A DNA stretch of 64,000 bases from Phaeocystidibacter luteus (GCF_008933115.1 NZ_WBVO01000002.1:124001-188000), one strand, 5' to 3'. Positions 15,983-25,679 are shown, numbered from the stretch's first letter. Made by a program: numbers and translations. Notes: generated by a model from the letters alone, not told the origin.

Positions 15983-17104
15983 TCAATTCCAAGCTGATCC
16001 AAATGTCAAATAATAGCCGAAGTTTTCATTAGACCCGGCGAGGTCGACACCCATTCTGAGTCCAAACTGACGTGCCAAAAGATAGCGAAATCCAACCCCA
16101 TAGTTGTAGATCAGGTCGGCGTCGGCAAATGATTCCCTTTTCGAAAGGGCCGTCGCCATTCCTCCAAAGACAACACCACTCCACCTGAGATTGAAATCGT
16201 ATCGCTGTTCAGTTTCAAAAACTCCAATCTGCGTTCCCTGGTATCTTGCCGCAGGCACGCCACGCATATTCACGCTGGGTAAAAGAAAGAATGGAGCATC
16301 CCCTAATTGACCGATGTAATGCGCTCTGAACCCCGACACCAAGTTGTTCCCTAGTTTGAAGAATTGGTATCCTGTGAATTCGATGTTTTGATAATAGAAG
16401 TCACTGCCTGTCCACTCAGCACTCACGCGATACTGCAACCTGACCAAATTCCCTTTGTTTGGTGTGAAGAAGTTATCTCTGCCATCGTACTCGATTAACA
16501 ATCCAGGATTGCTCTGCACAGTTTCGAAGGCGGCGGTTTGGATTTCTTCTGAAAGGTTTGACAGGTCGAATAGCGGATCGACTTTGGTATAGAGCAAGGT
16601 ATACTGAAAGCCTGCGTAAATATTAGAGTTTCCGAGTCTCTTGGTAATTGAAGCAAAGACTGGAACAGTTTGAAAGTTGAATGAGAATTTTTTCTCCCCT
16701 ACGATTGGAAGTTCGCGGTAGAGGTCCAAATTGATGGATGCATACAGCGCGCCAACACGATATTTCAACCCATAATCGGCAAGGGCTTCCGTTCGAAAGA
16801 GCCCAGTGAACCATGATTTGTTAGCGGTGTATCCAACGATTCCAGCCGTGATAGTTGGCTGAACGTAGGACTCAGAGGTCGCGGCGGAATTTGGTTTGAT
16901 AAAAACAGGTGCAATGCCCAATCCAAAACTTCCCAAAGCAGGCTCGGTAATGATTTGAGGCAGCGGTAAAAACCCGTGTACGCTCTTTAGGAATTCACTT
17001 GCATCCAGCTTTCCATCTAGCGTATCACGCATTGATTCCTGACCACTCATTTTGAGACCGAGAATCATAAACAATAGCACGAATGAGAGACTCTTGAAAA
17101 GCAT
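15983..17104 (-). CDS. BamA/TamA-family (Omp85-like) outer-membrane protein
   Basis: 373 aa with a signal peptide (1-21, ..LKMSGQ). The barrel carries the hallmark sequences of the surface antigen/Omp85 C-terminal domain: YDGRDNFFTPNKGNLVRLQY, then LLPSVNMRGVPAARYQG (RG of the conserved loop), EQRYDFNLRW and a last strand GYYLTFGSAWN. It is too short for POTRA domains, so it is a barrel-only family member common in Bacteroidota and not the essential BamA. Likely role is an outer-membrane pore or export barrel, possibly with the downstream lipoprotein. Confidence 0.8.
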   Translation of the reverse strand: MLFKSLSFVLLFMILGLKMSGQESMRDTLDGKLDASEFLKSVHGFLPLPQIITEPALGSFGLGIAPVFIKPNSAATSESYVQPTITAGIVGYTANKSWFTGLFRTEALADYGLKYRVGALYASINLDLYRELPIVGEKKFSFNFQTVPVFASITKRLGNSNIYAGFQYTLLYTKVDPLFDLSNLSEEIQTAAFETVQSNPGLLIEYDGRDNFFTPNKGNLVRLQYRVSAEWTGSDFYYQNIEFTGYQFFKLGNNLVSGFRAHYIGQLGDAPFFLLPSVNMRGVPAARYQGTQIGVFETEQRYDFNLRWSGVVFGGMATALSKRESFADADLIYNYGVGFRYLLARQFGLRMGVDLAGSNENFGYYLTFGSAWN

Positions 17105-17305
17105 CTTCTAAAACTACAACTTTCAGTTTATGCTGTACGGAGAAGTTCCCCTGGAACTGAGGTGTCGAAACAGCTCAAATAACATGGGCCATCACACCAC
17201 CTTTATTCTGCTGGTATAGTCCTAACCTGTGTTTAGTCTTTTCGCTTCTTGAGGGGTTCGGATTGTGAAACCATGCGAAGTGAATCACGAAAAGTTCAAC
17301 CCACA

Positions 17306-17340
17306 ACAAAAAAAGGCACGCAGTTTCCCGCATGCCTCTT
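17306..17340 (-). terminator. Rho-independent terminator of rimP-nusA-infB
   Basis: Minus strand: AGGCATGCGG, GAAA loop, CTGCGTGCCT, then seven T. A 10-bp stem about 100 bp past the infB stop, beyond the family A repeat. Confidence 0.9.
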
Positions 17341-17358
17341 ATCTATAAGTCTATCAGT

Positions 17359-17407
17359 CTCCCGAATCGGCTGCGCCTCTCGGGATTCCTCCCTTCGGTC
17401 GGAACAT
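17359..17407 (-). repeat. Family A repeat core, inverted copy
   Basis: CCCGAATCGGCTGCGCCTCT-CGGGATTCCTCCC-TTCGGTCGGAACAT is the exact reverse complement of the family A core at 3372 and elsewhere. It lies inside the probable 3' UTR of infB. Confidence 0.9.
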
Positions 17408-17438
17408 TAGTCTAACGGTCCATAAGTCCAAAGGTCTA

Positions 17439-20414
17439 TCAATCCAAAGTCCTCTGTACCTCAACCTCTTCGTACGCCTCAATGATGTCACCCACCTTGA
17501 TGTCGTTGAAGTTCTTGATGTTAAGACCACATTCGTACCCTTTCGATACTTCTTTCACATCATCCTTGAATCGCTTCAATGAACCTAGTTCACCGGTGTA
17601 AACTACTACACCGTCACGGATAATGCGAACCATCGAATTACGCTTGATTGTACCGTCGAGTACCATACATCCCGCAATTGTACCAACCTTGGAAATCTTG
17701 AAGGTTTCACGTACTTCTACGTTACCAGTAACTTCTTCTTTGATTTCAGCAGAAAGCATACCCTCCATAGCCGATTTAATCTCATCGATCGCGTCGTAAA
17801 TGATAGAGTAGAGGCGGATGTCGATATCTTCCTTCTCAGCAAGCTTACGTGCGGTTGGACTAGGGCGAACCTGGAATCCAACGATAATCGCATCGGATGC
17901 TGAAGCGAGTAGTACATCGCTCTCTGAAATCTGACCAACGGCCTTGTGAATGATGTTCACCTGAATTTCTTCAGTCGTCAATCGCTGAAGTGAATCAGAC
18001 AATGCCTCAATCGAGCCGTCTACGTCACCTTTCAAGATAATATTGAGCTCCTTAAAGTCACCCACCGCCAAACGACGACCGATTTCTTCAAGGGTAAGGT
18101 TCTTTTGTGAACGTGCGCTTTGCTCACGAGCAAGCTGCTGACGTTTCTGAGCGATTTGCTTCGCTTCACGCTCGTCATCCATCACAACGAATGTGTCACC
18201 TGCTTGAGGAGCGCCATCGAGACCTAGCATAGCCGCCGGAGTACTTGGGCCTGCCTCATCAATGCGATGTCCACGTTCGTCAAGCAACGCACGCACTTTA
18301 CCGCTGTATTGTCCAGCAAGTACGTAATCGCCAATTTTGAGTGTACCGTTTTGAACGAGGATAGTGGTTACGTAACCGCGACCTTTATCCAACATGGCTT
18401 CAACGATTGTACCCTGTGCGTTACGCTCTGGGTTTGCTTTCAGGTCGAGCATTTCAGCTTCGAGGAGAACTTTCTCCAAGATTTCCTGAACGCCTGTTCC
18501 CTTCTTAGCAGAAACATCCTGACTTTGAATCTTACCACCCCAATCTTCAACAAGGAGGTTCATTCCAGCCAACTGCTCTTTAATCTTCTCAGGGTTCGAC
18601 GCCTCGCGGTCGACCTTGTTGATGGCAAATACGATAGGAACACCGGCTGCTTGCGCGTGGCTGATGGCTTCCTTCGTCTGAGGCATCACAGCATCGTCGG
18701 CCGCTACCACGATAATGGCAACGTCAGTAACCTGAGCACCACGAGCACGCATGGCGGTAAACGCTTCGTGACCAGGTGTATCGAGGAAAGTAATGGTTTG
18801 TCCGCTTTCCAAAGTCACGTGGTAAGCACCAATGTGCTGGGTGATACCACCTGCCTCACCGGCGATTACGTTCGTACGACGAATGTAGTCGAGTAGGGAG
18901 GTCTTACCGTGGTCAACGTGACCCATTACGGTTACGATAGGTGAGCGTGGCTTGAGGTCTTCAGGATTATCCTCTTCCATGGTTACTGCCTCGGTAACTT
19001 CTTGATCCACGAATTCTACTTCGTAGCCAAATTCTTCGGCAACAATTTGGAGGGTTTCACCATCGAGACGTTGGTTCATCGTAACCATCATACCTAGTGA
19101 CATACAGGTAGAGATGATTTCGTTGACGTTCACGCTCATCATGTTAGAAAGCTCGGTTGCAGTTACGAATTCAGTAACCTTAAGCACCTTGCTTTGCTCT
19201 TCGCGTTCCATTTCTGCCAAGGCTTCTTGCTCACGACGTTCTGCACGACGTTCGCGACGCATCTTGGAAGATTTAGACTTTTTATTTCCAGTGAGCTTCT
19301 CAAGGGTTTCCTTGATCTGCTGCTGAATTTGTTCTTCAGTAAGCTCTACTTTAGGCTGCTTCTTGCGAGCGGTGTTGTTTCCACCACCACGACGGTTTTG
19401 GTTTCCGCCTTGTCCGCCACCTTGACCCGGACCACCAGGTCCGCCAGTGCGGATGCGCTTGCGCTTGCCTTTATTGCCACCTACAGGTTCTGTAGAAGAA
19501 GCAACTTTCTTCTTCTTCGGCTTATCGAATTTGCTGAGGTCAACCTTTTCACCGGTGAACTTCGGTCCGTCGAGCTTAACGTATTTCGTTTCGTGCTTCT
19601 CGTCCTTCTTTTCAGCGGCTGCTTCCTCTGTCTTCGGAGCTTCCTCTTTTTTAGCTGCAGGCTTGGCCTCTTGCTTCTTAGCTGCTGGTTTCGCCTCCTC
19701 TTTCTTCGGGGCTTCCTCTTTCTTAGGCTCCTCCTTCTTCGGTTCGGCCTTCTTCTCTTCAGCTGCAGGCTTTGCAGGCTCTTCAGCTTTCTTAGGAGCT
19801 TCTACCTTCGGCTCTTCTTTAGGAGCTTCCTCCTTTTTGGCTGCAGGTTTTGCTTCTTCTTTTGCAGGAGCCTCCTCTTTCTTAGCGGCAGGCTTCTTCT
19901 TTGTTTCGAGGTCGATCTTTCCAACTGACTTTAAGCCACCGAGCTTGGCTTTGGCGCGAATTACGCCATCGTCTGTTGCTTCTTCCTTCACCTCTGGTTC
20001 AGGAGCTTTCTCTTTAACTGGTGCAGGTTCTTCAGCTTTTTCTGCTGGCTTTTCAGCAGGGGCTTCTTCTGCAACAGGGGCAGTGTCACCTGACTCTTCT
20101 TTGGCTTCCTCAGCTGGTGCTTCTTCAGCTACAGCTTCTTCTTTGGCCTCTTCTTCTGCTTGGCGCTTAGCCTCCTTCTCAGCGCGGAGAACTTCCTTCT
20201 CTTCGCGCTTCTGCTGGCTTACTTGCTCAGAAGCCTCTTTTTTGGACTTGTCAGCCTGGAACTCGTCGACCAAAATGCCGTATTGTTCCTGACTAAGCTT
20301 GGCGTTTGGATTGCGATCAATCTCATGCCCGTGCTCAGCCAAGTACTCCACAGCTCGATCAAGCGAGATGTTTAGCTCGGTTAAGGCTTTACGTATCCGA
20401 ATAGGTGCACTCAT
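17439..20414 (-). CDS. infB: Translation initiation factor IF-2
   Basis: GTPase that brings fMet-tRNA to the 30S subunit. 991 aa. N-terminal IF2_N-like domain (1-55, [20 protein letters not shown]), then about 240 residues of Lys/Ala/Glu/Pro low-complexity sequence (60-300), a basic Gly/Arg-rich stretch ([20 protein letters not shown]), a second IF2_N (about 410-460), the G domain with [11 protein letters not shown] (about 497), [12 protein letters not shown] and SAKKGTG, then domains II, III and IV ending [19 protein letters not shown]. The long charged N-terminus is usual for Bacteroidota IF-2. Last gene of the rimP-nusA-infB operon, 54 bp after nusA; a terminator follows. Confidence 0.98.
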   Translation of the reverse strand: MSAPIRIRKALTELNISLDRAVEYLAEHGHEIDRNPNAKLSQEQYGILVDEFQADKSKKEASEQVSQQKREEKEVLRAEKEAKRQAEEEAKEEAVAEEAPAEEAKEESGDTAPVAEEAPAEKPAEKAEEPAPVKEKAPEPEVKEEATDDGVIRAKAKLGGLKSVGKIDLETKKKPAAKKEEAPAKEEAKPAAKKEEAPKEEPKVEAPKKAEEPAKPAAEEKKAEPKKEEPKKEEAPKKEEAKPAAKKQEAKPAAKKEEAPKTEEAAAEKKDEKHETKYVKLDGPKFTGEKVDLSKFDKPKKKKVASSTEPVGGNKGKRKRIRTGGPGGPGQGGGQGGNQNRRGGGNNTARKKQPKVELTEEQIQQQIKETLEKLTGNKKSKSSKMRRERRAERREQEALAEMEREEQSKVLKVTEFVTATELSNMMSVNVNEIISTCMSLGMMVTMNQRLDGETLQIVAEEFGYEVEFVDQEVTEAVTMEEDNPEDLKPRSPIVTVMGHVDHGKTSLLDYIRRTNVIAGEAGGITQHIGAYHVTLESGQTITFLDTPGHEAFTAMRARGAQVTDVAIIVVAADDAVMPQTKEAISHAQAAGVPIVFAINKVDREASNPEKIKEQLAGMNLLVEDWGGKIQSQDVSAKKGTGVQEILEKVLLEAEMLDLKANPERNAQGTIVEAMLDKGRGYVTTILVQNGTLKIGDYVLAGQYSGKVRALLDERGHRIDEAGPSTPAAMLGLDGAPQAGDTFVVMDDEREAKQIAQKRQQLAREQSARSQKNLTLEEIGRRLAVGDFKELNIILKGDVDGSIEALSDSLQRLTTEEIQVNIIHKAVGQISESDVLLASASDAIIVGFQVRPSPTARKLAEKEDIDIRLYSIIYDAIDEIKSAMEGMLSAEIKEEVTGNVEVRETFKISKVGTIAGCMVLDGTIKRNSMVRIIRDGVVVYTGELGSLKRFKDDVKEVSKGYECGLNIKNFNDIKVGDIIEAYEEVEVQRTLD

Positions 20415-20468
20415 ATAAATACTTGTCTCTCTAATTCTAATTTGAGTTTGTCTTCCGCTTACGTCAGT

Positions 20469-21707
20469 TTAGTCTTCAAACTCCTGACGCAGTACGGCCA
20501 TAACCTCTTCAACCGTCTCCTGCTCGAGGTCAGTACGATTAACTAGGTCTTCAACCGACAATCTCAACACGCTCTTGGCTGTGTCACAACCAATCGCTTT
20601 AAATTCTTCGATAACCCAACCTTCAATTACGTCACCGAATTCAGTCAATTCAACATCTTCTTCTTCCTCGTCATCGCGGTACACATCGATTTCGTACCCG
20701 GTAAGTCTACCCGCCAGGCGAATGTTGTGTCCGCCTCTACCAATCGCCAATGATACTTGGTCTGGCTTGAGGAATACGTCAACTCTTTTGTCCTCTTCGT
20801 TGATTGTGAGGCTAGTGATCTTTGCTGGTGAAAGCGCACGCTGAATGAACAACTGCGTGTTCGCTGTGAAGTTGATCACATCGATATTCTCATTGCGAAG
20901 TTCGCGAACGATACCGTGGATACGTGAACCCTTCATACCAACACATGCTCCAACTGGATCAATGCGGTCATCATAAGATTCAACAGCAACCTTAGCTTTT
21001 TCACCTGGCACGCGCTCTACAGCCTTCACCACGATAAGTCCGTCGAATACTTCAGGAATCTCCTGCTCGAACAACTTCTCGAGGAATCGTCCGTCGGTGC
21101 GCGACAAAATCACCACCGGCTTCGTGCCTTTGAAATCAACACGACTTACTACCGCGCGAACCGTATCGCCCTTGCGGAAGAAGTCTTTATCTGGAATCAT
21201 TTCGCTCTTTGGCAAAATGAGTTCGTTCTGTTCGTCGTCGTAGATGATGATCTCGCGGTGACGTACGTGGTGTACTTCTCCGGCGATGATTTCACCTTCC
21301 ATGTCTTTATAGCGCTTGAAGAGCTCGCCACTGTCGTGCTCCTGAATGCGCGAAACCAAATTCTGGCGGAAAGCGAGAACGAAACGGCGACCGAGGTCGA
21401 TGAGCTTCACTTCCTCAGACACTTCTTCACCAACTTCGAAGTCAGGCTCAATCTTGAGCGCTTCGTGAAGCTGGATTTCCATGTTTTCATCTTCTACCTC
21501 ACCATCAGCAACGATGATACGGTTACGCCAAATCTCCAAGTCACCCTTGTCTGGGTTTACGATGATATCAAAGTTCTCATCCGTACCAAATTTCTTCTTC
21601 AATTGGTTACGGAACGATTCCTCGATGAATGCCATCAGGGTTACTCGATCTATATTCTTCTCATCCTTAAACTCCGAGAAGGATTCGATGATCGCGTGAT
21701 TTTCCAT
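20469..21707 (-). CDS. nusA: Transcription termination/antitermination protein NusA
   Basis: RNA-polymerase-binding pausing, termination and antitermination factor. 412 aa from the ATG at 21707 (MENHAIIESFSEFKDEKNID); the open frame to 21761 overlaps rimP and is not the family start. Order: N-terminal RNAP-binding domain, S1 domain (EGEIIAGEVHHVRHREIII ... LPKSEMIPDKDFFRKGD), KH1 (VGACVGMKGSRIHGIVREL), KH2 (VSLAIGRGGHNIRLAGRLTG), then an acidic linker (DDEEEEDVEL) and one helix-hairpin-helix-like C-terminal region. Middle gene of the operon, 13 bp after rimP. Confidence 0.98.
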   Translation of the reverse strand: MENHAIIESFSEFKDEKNIDRVTLMAFIEESFRNQLKKKFGTDENFDIIVNPDKGDLEIWRNRIIVADGEVEDENMEIQLHEALKIEPDFEVGEEVSEEVKLIDLGRRFVLAFRQNLVSRIQEHDSGELFKRYKDMEGEIIAGEVHHVRHREIIIYDDEQNELILPKSEMIPDKDFFRKGDTVRAVVSRVDFKGTKPVVILSRTDGRFLEKLFEQEIPEVFDGLIVVKAVERVPGEKAKVAVESYDDRIDPVGACVGMKGSRIHGIVRELRNENIDVINFTANTQLFIQRALSPAKITSLTINEEDKRVDVFLKPDQVSLAIGRGGHNIRLAGRLTGYEIDVYRDDEEEEDVELTEFGDVIEGWVIEEFKAIGCDTAKSVLRLSVEDLVNRTDLEQETVEEVMAVLRQEFED

Positions 21708-21720
21708 TGCTACAACCCGG

Positions 21721-22182
21721 TTAAAACTTAAATTCCAATTTCGTCTCGGCGATCTGATCAAACGTAAGATCTTCTCGCACTGTAATGGTTTTCTTTCCCT
21801 TACCTGTTTCTTTCGGAACGCGTTTCTGCGTTTCTAAGGTGATGCCGGTTTCAGTTACTTCAACCATCATCCCCTTGTGCTTTGTCCCATCTTCGAGTCT
21901 TACCTCTACAGACCTGCCTTTATTCTTCAGATACTGACGATGGAGTTTGAATGGACTGAACGCCCCAGGAGAGGATACCTCTAAAGAAAAGTCTTCAACT
22001 TCTCGATCGAGCGCTCCTTCAATATGACGACTAATCATTTTCAAGTCCCCTAAGTCTATACCGTCGTCTTTGTCAGCATAAACCATAATATTCCCACCAG
22101 AGCTCACGTGGAGTTCTACCAGGAATGCACCGCGTTCTTCTAAGGCGGTCTCAACTAAAGGACGAATCTTTTCTTCCGTCAT
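21721..22182 (-). CDS. rimP: Ribosome maturation factor RimP
   Basis: 30S subunit assembly factor. 153 aa, usual length. The N-terminal domain contains VELHVSSGGNIMVYADKDDG and the DFSLEVSSPGAFSPF signature (family: LEVSSPGLxRPL); the C-terminal SH3-like domain contains GRSVEVRLEDGTKHKGMMVE. First gene of rimP-nusA-infB. A TATATTTG box and a hairpin with a short T tract lie in the leader, so operon expression may be attenuated. Confidence 0.97.
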   Translation of the reverse strand: MTEEKIRPLVETALEERGAFLVELHVSSGGNIMVYADKDDGIDLGDLKMISRHIEGALDREVEDFSLEVSSPGAFSPFKLHRQYLKNKGRSVEVRLEDGTKHKGMMVEVTETGITLETQKRVPKETGKGKKTITVREDLTFDQIAETKLEFKF

Positions 22183-22194
22183 AGGGCAATAAAA

Positions 22195-22214
22195 GAGGGG
22201 ACCCTAGTCCCCTC
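22195..22214 (-). promoter_or_regulatory. Terminator-like hairpin in the rimP leader
   Basis: GAGGGGAC-CCTA-GTCCCCTC forms a perfect 8-bp stem; on the minus strand it is followed by TTTT, 12 bp before the rimP ATG. It lies downstream of the TATATTTG box and so inside the operon leader. It may terminate the upstream sirtuin transcript, attenuate rimP-nusA-infB, or both. Confidence 0.6.
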
Positions 22215-22234
22215 CACTGTCTTCCATTTCGCGG

Positions 22235-22242
22235 CAAATATA
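22235..22242 (-). promoter_or_regulatory. Putative -7 box (TATATTTG) for rimP-nusA-infB
   Basis: Minus-strand TATATTTG, full match to TAnnTTTG, about 53 bp before the rimP ATG. The -33 region is unclear. Confidence 0.5.
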
Positions 22243-22256
22243 CAAATTAATTGCCA

Positions 22257-22958
22257 TCAGACCACCCCTTTATCTATCCATTTATCAATGAGTTCGGGTA
22301 ATGCCACCGCTGCAGATTCACGAATGTGTTCCGCGTGCCGAATCGGAGAATCTTCCATCTCACCAGGATCCACCACCGTGATGTTTACACCAGGCTGAAT
22401 TTCATGCACCAATCCAGCCGCTGGATACACAACCAATGACGTGCCTACAACCAACAAATGATCTGCCGTGTAACAGATTTGTGCCGCCTCAGGAATCGTC
22501 GGGACAGCCTCTCCAAACCAGACTACATGCGGCCTTAGAGGCGACCCGTCCGGTGCCTTGTCTGTCGGTTTGATGGGGTTATACCCCCAGTCTAGTATCA
22601 AGTTTGAATCTCGCACGCTTCGAACTTTGCGCAGTTCCCCATGCAAGTGTAAAATGTTGCTCGAGCCGGCGCGCTCGTGTAAGTCATCCACATTTTGAGT
22701 GATGATGGTGACCTTAAATTGCTCCTCTAATCGGGCCAAGGAATAGTGCGCTTCATTGGGTTCAACTGTGCCAAGTTGCTCTCTTCGCATGTTGTAGAAA
22801 CGTTGAACCATGTCCGGATTTTTCGCAAACGCTTCGGGCGTCGCAACGTCATACACACTATGGTTTTCCCACAGTCCGCCATTATCCCGAAAGGTCTTTA
22901 ATCCGCTCTCAGCGGAAATGCCCGAGCCTGTAAGTACTACGATGTGTTGTTTCCCCAT
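22257..22958 (-). CDS. cobB: SIR2-family NAD-dependent deacylase, zinc-less type
   Basis: Removes acyl groups from lysine using NAD+. 233 aa. Rossmann motif LTGSGISAESG (about 9-19), TQNVDDLHERAG (87-98), catalytic His in HLHGEL (H106), VVGTSLVVYPAAGL near the end. The FYNMRR segment (Y55, R58/R59) matches the Tyr/Arg pair of class III (SIRT5/CobB-like) sirtuins that favour succinyl or malonyl lysine. The four zinc cysteines that normally follow HGEL are absent: the region reads RKVRSVRDSNLIL. This zinc-less form is known among bacterial class III-like sirtuins. It is 14 bp from the unknown gene upstream, probably co-transcribed. Confidence 0.9.
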   Translation of the reverse strand: MGKQHIVVLTGSGISAESGLKTFRDNGGLWENHSVYDVATPEAFAKNPDMVQRFYNMRREQLGTVEPNEAHYSLARLEEQFKVTIITQNVDDLHERAGSSNILHLHGELRKVRSVRDSNLILDWGYNPIKPTDKAPDGSPLRPHVVWFGEAVPTIPEAAQICYTADHLLVVGTSLVVYPAAGLVHEIQPGVNITVVDPGEMEDSPIRHAEHIRESAAVALPELIDKWIDKGVV

Positions 22959-22972
22959 ACCCCGAAGATAGG

Positions 22973-23398
22973 CTACGGGCGAACGAGATTCAACTTGTTG
23001 AGAATAAGTGGAACTTCTGTTTCAAGCTGACGCAATTGAGCTTCCGATAGTCGTCCCGGGTTCACCCACTCATCCAACTTGAACAATGAAGCTTTTAGAT
23101 AGAGCTCCATACAGATGAGCACCAGCTTCGCATGTTTGGCAACCTTGTTTTTGTCAAACCTGACGGTCAACACATACTCACAAATCGCCAAGGCATCAAA
23201 TAGCGATTCCAACGCCGATGCGTGTTTGTCCTCCGAACTCAAATGATATGCCTTGCCGGCCGAAAAGATGGCATCGCAAAGTTGGGTCTCAGTCAATGAG
23301 GTGTCGTTCAGCGCCTCATCGACTACCTTGAAGAGTGGTCGTACTCCATCCTGCTCATATAGCCAGTCGGAAGTGTATGTGAAATCAGGATGAATCAT
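22973..23398 (-). CDS. Small helical protein of unknown function
   Basis: 141 aa, not recognised. It looks all-helical and cytoplasmic (no signal or TM): helices around LFKVVDEALNDTSLTETQL, HASALESLFDALAICEYV, KHAKLVLICMELYLKASL and SEAQLRQLETEVPLILNKL. The AxxxLFDALxxxEYV pattern resembles TPR-like pairs but is too short to call. It lies directly upstream of the sirtuin gene on the same strand (14-bp gap), so a link to acylation control is possible but unsupported. Confidence 0.6.
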   Translation of the reverse strand: MIHPDFTYTSDWLYEQDGVRPLFKVVDEALNDTSLTETQLCDAIFSAGKAYHLSSEDKHASALESLFDALAICEYVLTVRFDKNKVAKHAKLVLICMELYLKASLFKLDEWVNPGRLSEAQLRQLETEVPLILNKLNLVRP

Positions 23399-23430
23399 AA
23401 GCCGTCATTAAACGTTTACAAACGGCTTAG
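23398..23430. promoter_or_regulatory. Inverted repeat AAGCCGT..ACGGCTT around AAACGTTTAC
   Basis: A palindrome with 7-bp arms (AAGCCGT / ACGGCTT) surrounds CATTAAACGTTTACAA. It sits in the divergent spacer between the 141-aa gene and the secreted protein at 23526. It could be an operator, or a remnant of the family C repeat, which also carries AAACGTTTAC. Confidence 0.4.
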
Positions 23431-23525
23431 GGAAATAGGTTGCCATATCTTCGCAGAAGTCGTTCAGTCATATAGCGACGTTTCATTCCAACATCCGCAT
23501 CTACCACCTTCAAAATCAGAAGTAA

Positions 23526-25679
23526 ATGAGCAAAATGCTACTTCTTATGGGGGCGGTGTGTCTTCTTTCCACCACCCATGCACAGATTTGCGATTTCGAT
23601 GGTCCGAATTGGGCGTATCAATTGAGCGGAAACGGAACAGCAACGATTTCTTCCAGCTCACCTTATTCTCCCACAGGTGCAACATTCGGAATCGAGAATT
23701 CGAACGGGCTAGCTGCCTCGGGTGGCTCCGTCTTACTCACACTCGATACAATTTCGACTATTCCTTCACATGGTTCCCTTTTCACATTTAAACTCGGAGC
23801 CAACGCACTCTCGGGATCGGGTAGGGGCATGGATGCTAGTTCGGATTATGTCGTTGTTCGTGTCGGCACCTCCGTTTCAACACTAACCGAAGTGCTTCGA
23901 ATAAAAGGGTATAGCAACGCACAATGGGATATCAATTCTGTTCATCAAAACCTCATCGTTGATGCCCAGTCCACAACTGTTGCAAGCCCATACGAGGGTG
24001 GTGAAATTAAGTACGGTGCACCCGGGACAGTCACCTTGTTTAATCTGCCATCAGATTCTGCCGTAGTCTTCCAGGTTGAGATGCATTCTGATCGCACTAA
24101 TGAAGTTTGGAGCGTAGACGATTTAGCTTTGATTACACCCAAATACTGGGATGGCGTCACGTGGAGCAATGGTGGTAGTCTCGCCCAATCTGATTATGTC
24201 TTGCTTAATGATACGCTCGGATTTCCGTCCGGAGCGCATGCATGTGCCGGTGTAATTGCCTCCAGTTCTGGAACTACGCTTTTTCAGAATAAAGCACTCA
24301 CAACGGGAACTTGGATTCAGCTTGCAGGGAATCTCGCCGTCGATTCTGGCTTGACCCTAACAGACTCTTTGGGAAGCGGACAGCTTTTTATAAAGAATGG
24401 GATGGTCCTTGGTTCCTTGTCAATGGAACGTCGTGCACTAAGTTCGGGTGGATGGCGACACCTGTCTGTCCCGGTCCGAACAACCTATGGCGATTTATCG
24501 GAAGACCTCACTCAAGTGAATTACGGCCCGTCGGCGAGTCCTTCAATTTTTGCTTGGGATGCCGGCAATTCTTCGTGGTATTCCTTTTATGATGGGACTT
24601 CGATCACGAAGCATCAGCCGGTCGTTCTTTTTGGTGGACAAGGTTGGATTGATTCCACAAACCGAATGAAAGTCTCCGGCGAAATTGCCCCAATAGTCGA
24701 TACGATTTGGCTTGATTATTCAACGCCGACAGCTCAATCTCCCTTTGCTGTTTCAGTAGGAAACGAGGGGTGGAATTTCATCGGAAATCCATATCCGTTC
24801 CCTTTAGATCTCGAGTTGCTACTGAGCGATGCTGATTTACCGACTTTGCTCGCGCCAACTGCCTATCTGTGGTCAACTGAGGAGCAGCAATACAGGTCTT
24901 ACAACGTCGCCTCAGGAGCTATTGGGTCGGCCACGCCAGTTGTTGCACCGTGGCAAGGATTCTGGATGCAGTTTGATTCAAACCCAGGAGGATTGCAACC
25001 CCTGTACATCAAGCAATCCCATAGAGCCCTGCCCGAAGGAGATCAATTGCGCAAATCTTCTGTTTCCACCCATGACTTTGTTGTTCGAAGTGATTCAGGA
25101 GAAGTTAGACTCGTAGTTGCCGACATGCCGGGAGGTGATGTGCGATGGGATTATCAGAGAGATCACAAGCAAAAGAATTCAGGTGTGCTTTCCGCGAATT
25201 TGGTTGGTTTCTCTGGTCGAGATGAGTTCCCACTATCCTTGAAAGTACTAGACAAAGGTCACAAGGGAGGAATCCCGTTGGAAGTGAAGGTTGACAAATA
25301 CACAGTGGTTGAAATTGCACTGGAATCAGATCAACAGTGGTGGTTAGAAGATATATCCACAGGTAAATGGGTGAACCTTTTGAAGTCGAGTCACAAGGTG
25401 TTGGCTTCCCCAAATGGAAAAAGTCGGTTCAGACTTTGGCGTCGCAAGGCGTTGACAAGGGAAGTAAGTGTAGAACACGAGCGTTGTGAAGTTCCCGTGC
25501 ACGAGAAGGGAATAATTACCAATTCTAGCGGTTTGACTTGGGAACTCTATACCGCGTCTGGAGCGCACTTATTGAGCATCGCTCCAGGCGAAACTGTAGC
25601 GTATTATAATCTCTCTGGATTGTATTTCTGGAAATGCGGTGAATGTGTTGAGAAGGTATACTACTCAGGCAATCCATAG
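23526..25679 (+). CDS. Large secreted protein, unknown family, possible T9SS cargo
   Basis: 717 aa with a signal peptide (MSKMLLLMGAVCLLSTTHAQ). The N-terminal region (20-200) is a beta-sandwich of the jelly-roll/MAM type with Ser/Gly-rich strands. The middle has repeated GWNFIGNPYPFPLDLELLL and GGQGWIDSTNRM segments, the 'GWNLIGNPYP' signature often seen in T9SS cargo proteins just before the sorting domain. The C-terminus (SSGLTWELYTASGAHLLS ... NLSGLYFWKCGECVEKVYY) looks like a diverged sorting domain with two cysteines. Enzymatic motifs are not seen. Stop region overlaps the convergent VIT1-type gene by 15 bp. Confidence 0.65.
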   Translation: MSKMLLLMGAVCLLSTTHAQICDFDGPNWAYQLSGNGTATISSSSPYSPTGATFGIENSNGLAASGGSVLLTLDTISTIPSHGSLFTFKLGANALSGSGRGMDASSDYVVVRVGTSVSTLTEVLRIKGYSNAQWDINSVHQNLIVDAQSTTVASPYEGGEIKYGAPGTVTLFNLPSDSAVVFQVEMHSDRTNEVWSVDDLALITPKYWDGVTWSNGGSLAQSDYVLLNDTLGFPSGAHACAGVIASSSGTTLFQNKALTTGTWIQLAGNLAVDSGLTLTDSLGSGQLFIKNGMVLGSLSMERRALSSGGWRHLSVPVRTTYGDLSEDLTQVNYGPSASPSIFAWDAGNSSWYSFYDGTSITKHQPVVLFGGQGWIDSTNRMKVSGEIAPIVDTIWLDYSTPTAQSPFAVSVGNEGWNFIGNPYPFPLDLELLLSDADLPTLLAPTAYLWSTEEQQYRSYNVASGAIGSATPVVAPWQGFWMQFDSNPGGLQPLYIKQSHRALPEGDQLRKSSVSTHDFVVRSDSGEVRLVVADMPGGDVRWDYQRDHKQKNSGVLSANLVGFSGRDEFPLSLKVLDKGHKGGIPLEVKVDKYTVVEIALESDQQWWLEDISTGKWVNLLKSSHKVLASPNGKSRFRLWRRKALTREVSVEHERCEVPVHEKGIITNSSGLTWELYTASGAHLLSIAPGETVAYYNLSGLYFWKCGECVEKVYYSGNP

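Larger units (their letters stand above)
17105..17438. other. Intergenic spacer with terminator and inverted family A copy
   Basis: Between the stop of infB (17439) and the Omp85-like start. It holds the infB terminator (17306-17340) and a family A core in the opposite orientation to those at 3.3 kb (17359-17407), flanked by 8-bp units such as ATAAGTCT, ATCAGTCT and CATAAGTC. No ORF of note. Confidence 0.7.

Noticed and set aside
18267-18896. 209-codon plus-strand ORF
   Set aside because: Antisense to the GTPase domains of IF-2.
19194-20292. Long plus-strand ORFs (244 and 281 codons) opposite infB
   Set aside because: They are antisense to the Lys/Ala/Glu/Pro-rich region of IF-2; GAG/AAG/GCT runs read as Leu/Phe/Ser/Ala runs on the other strand. 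No domain is visible and IF-2 is certain.
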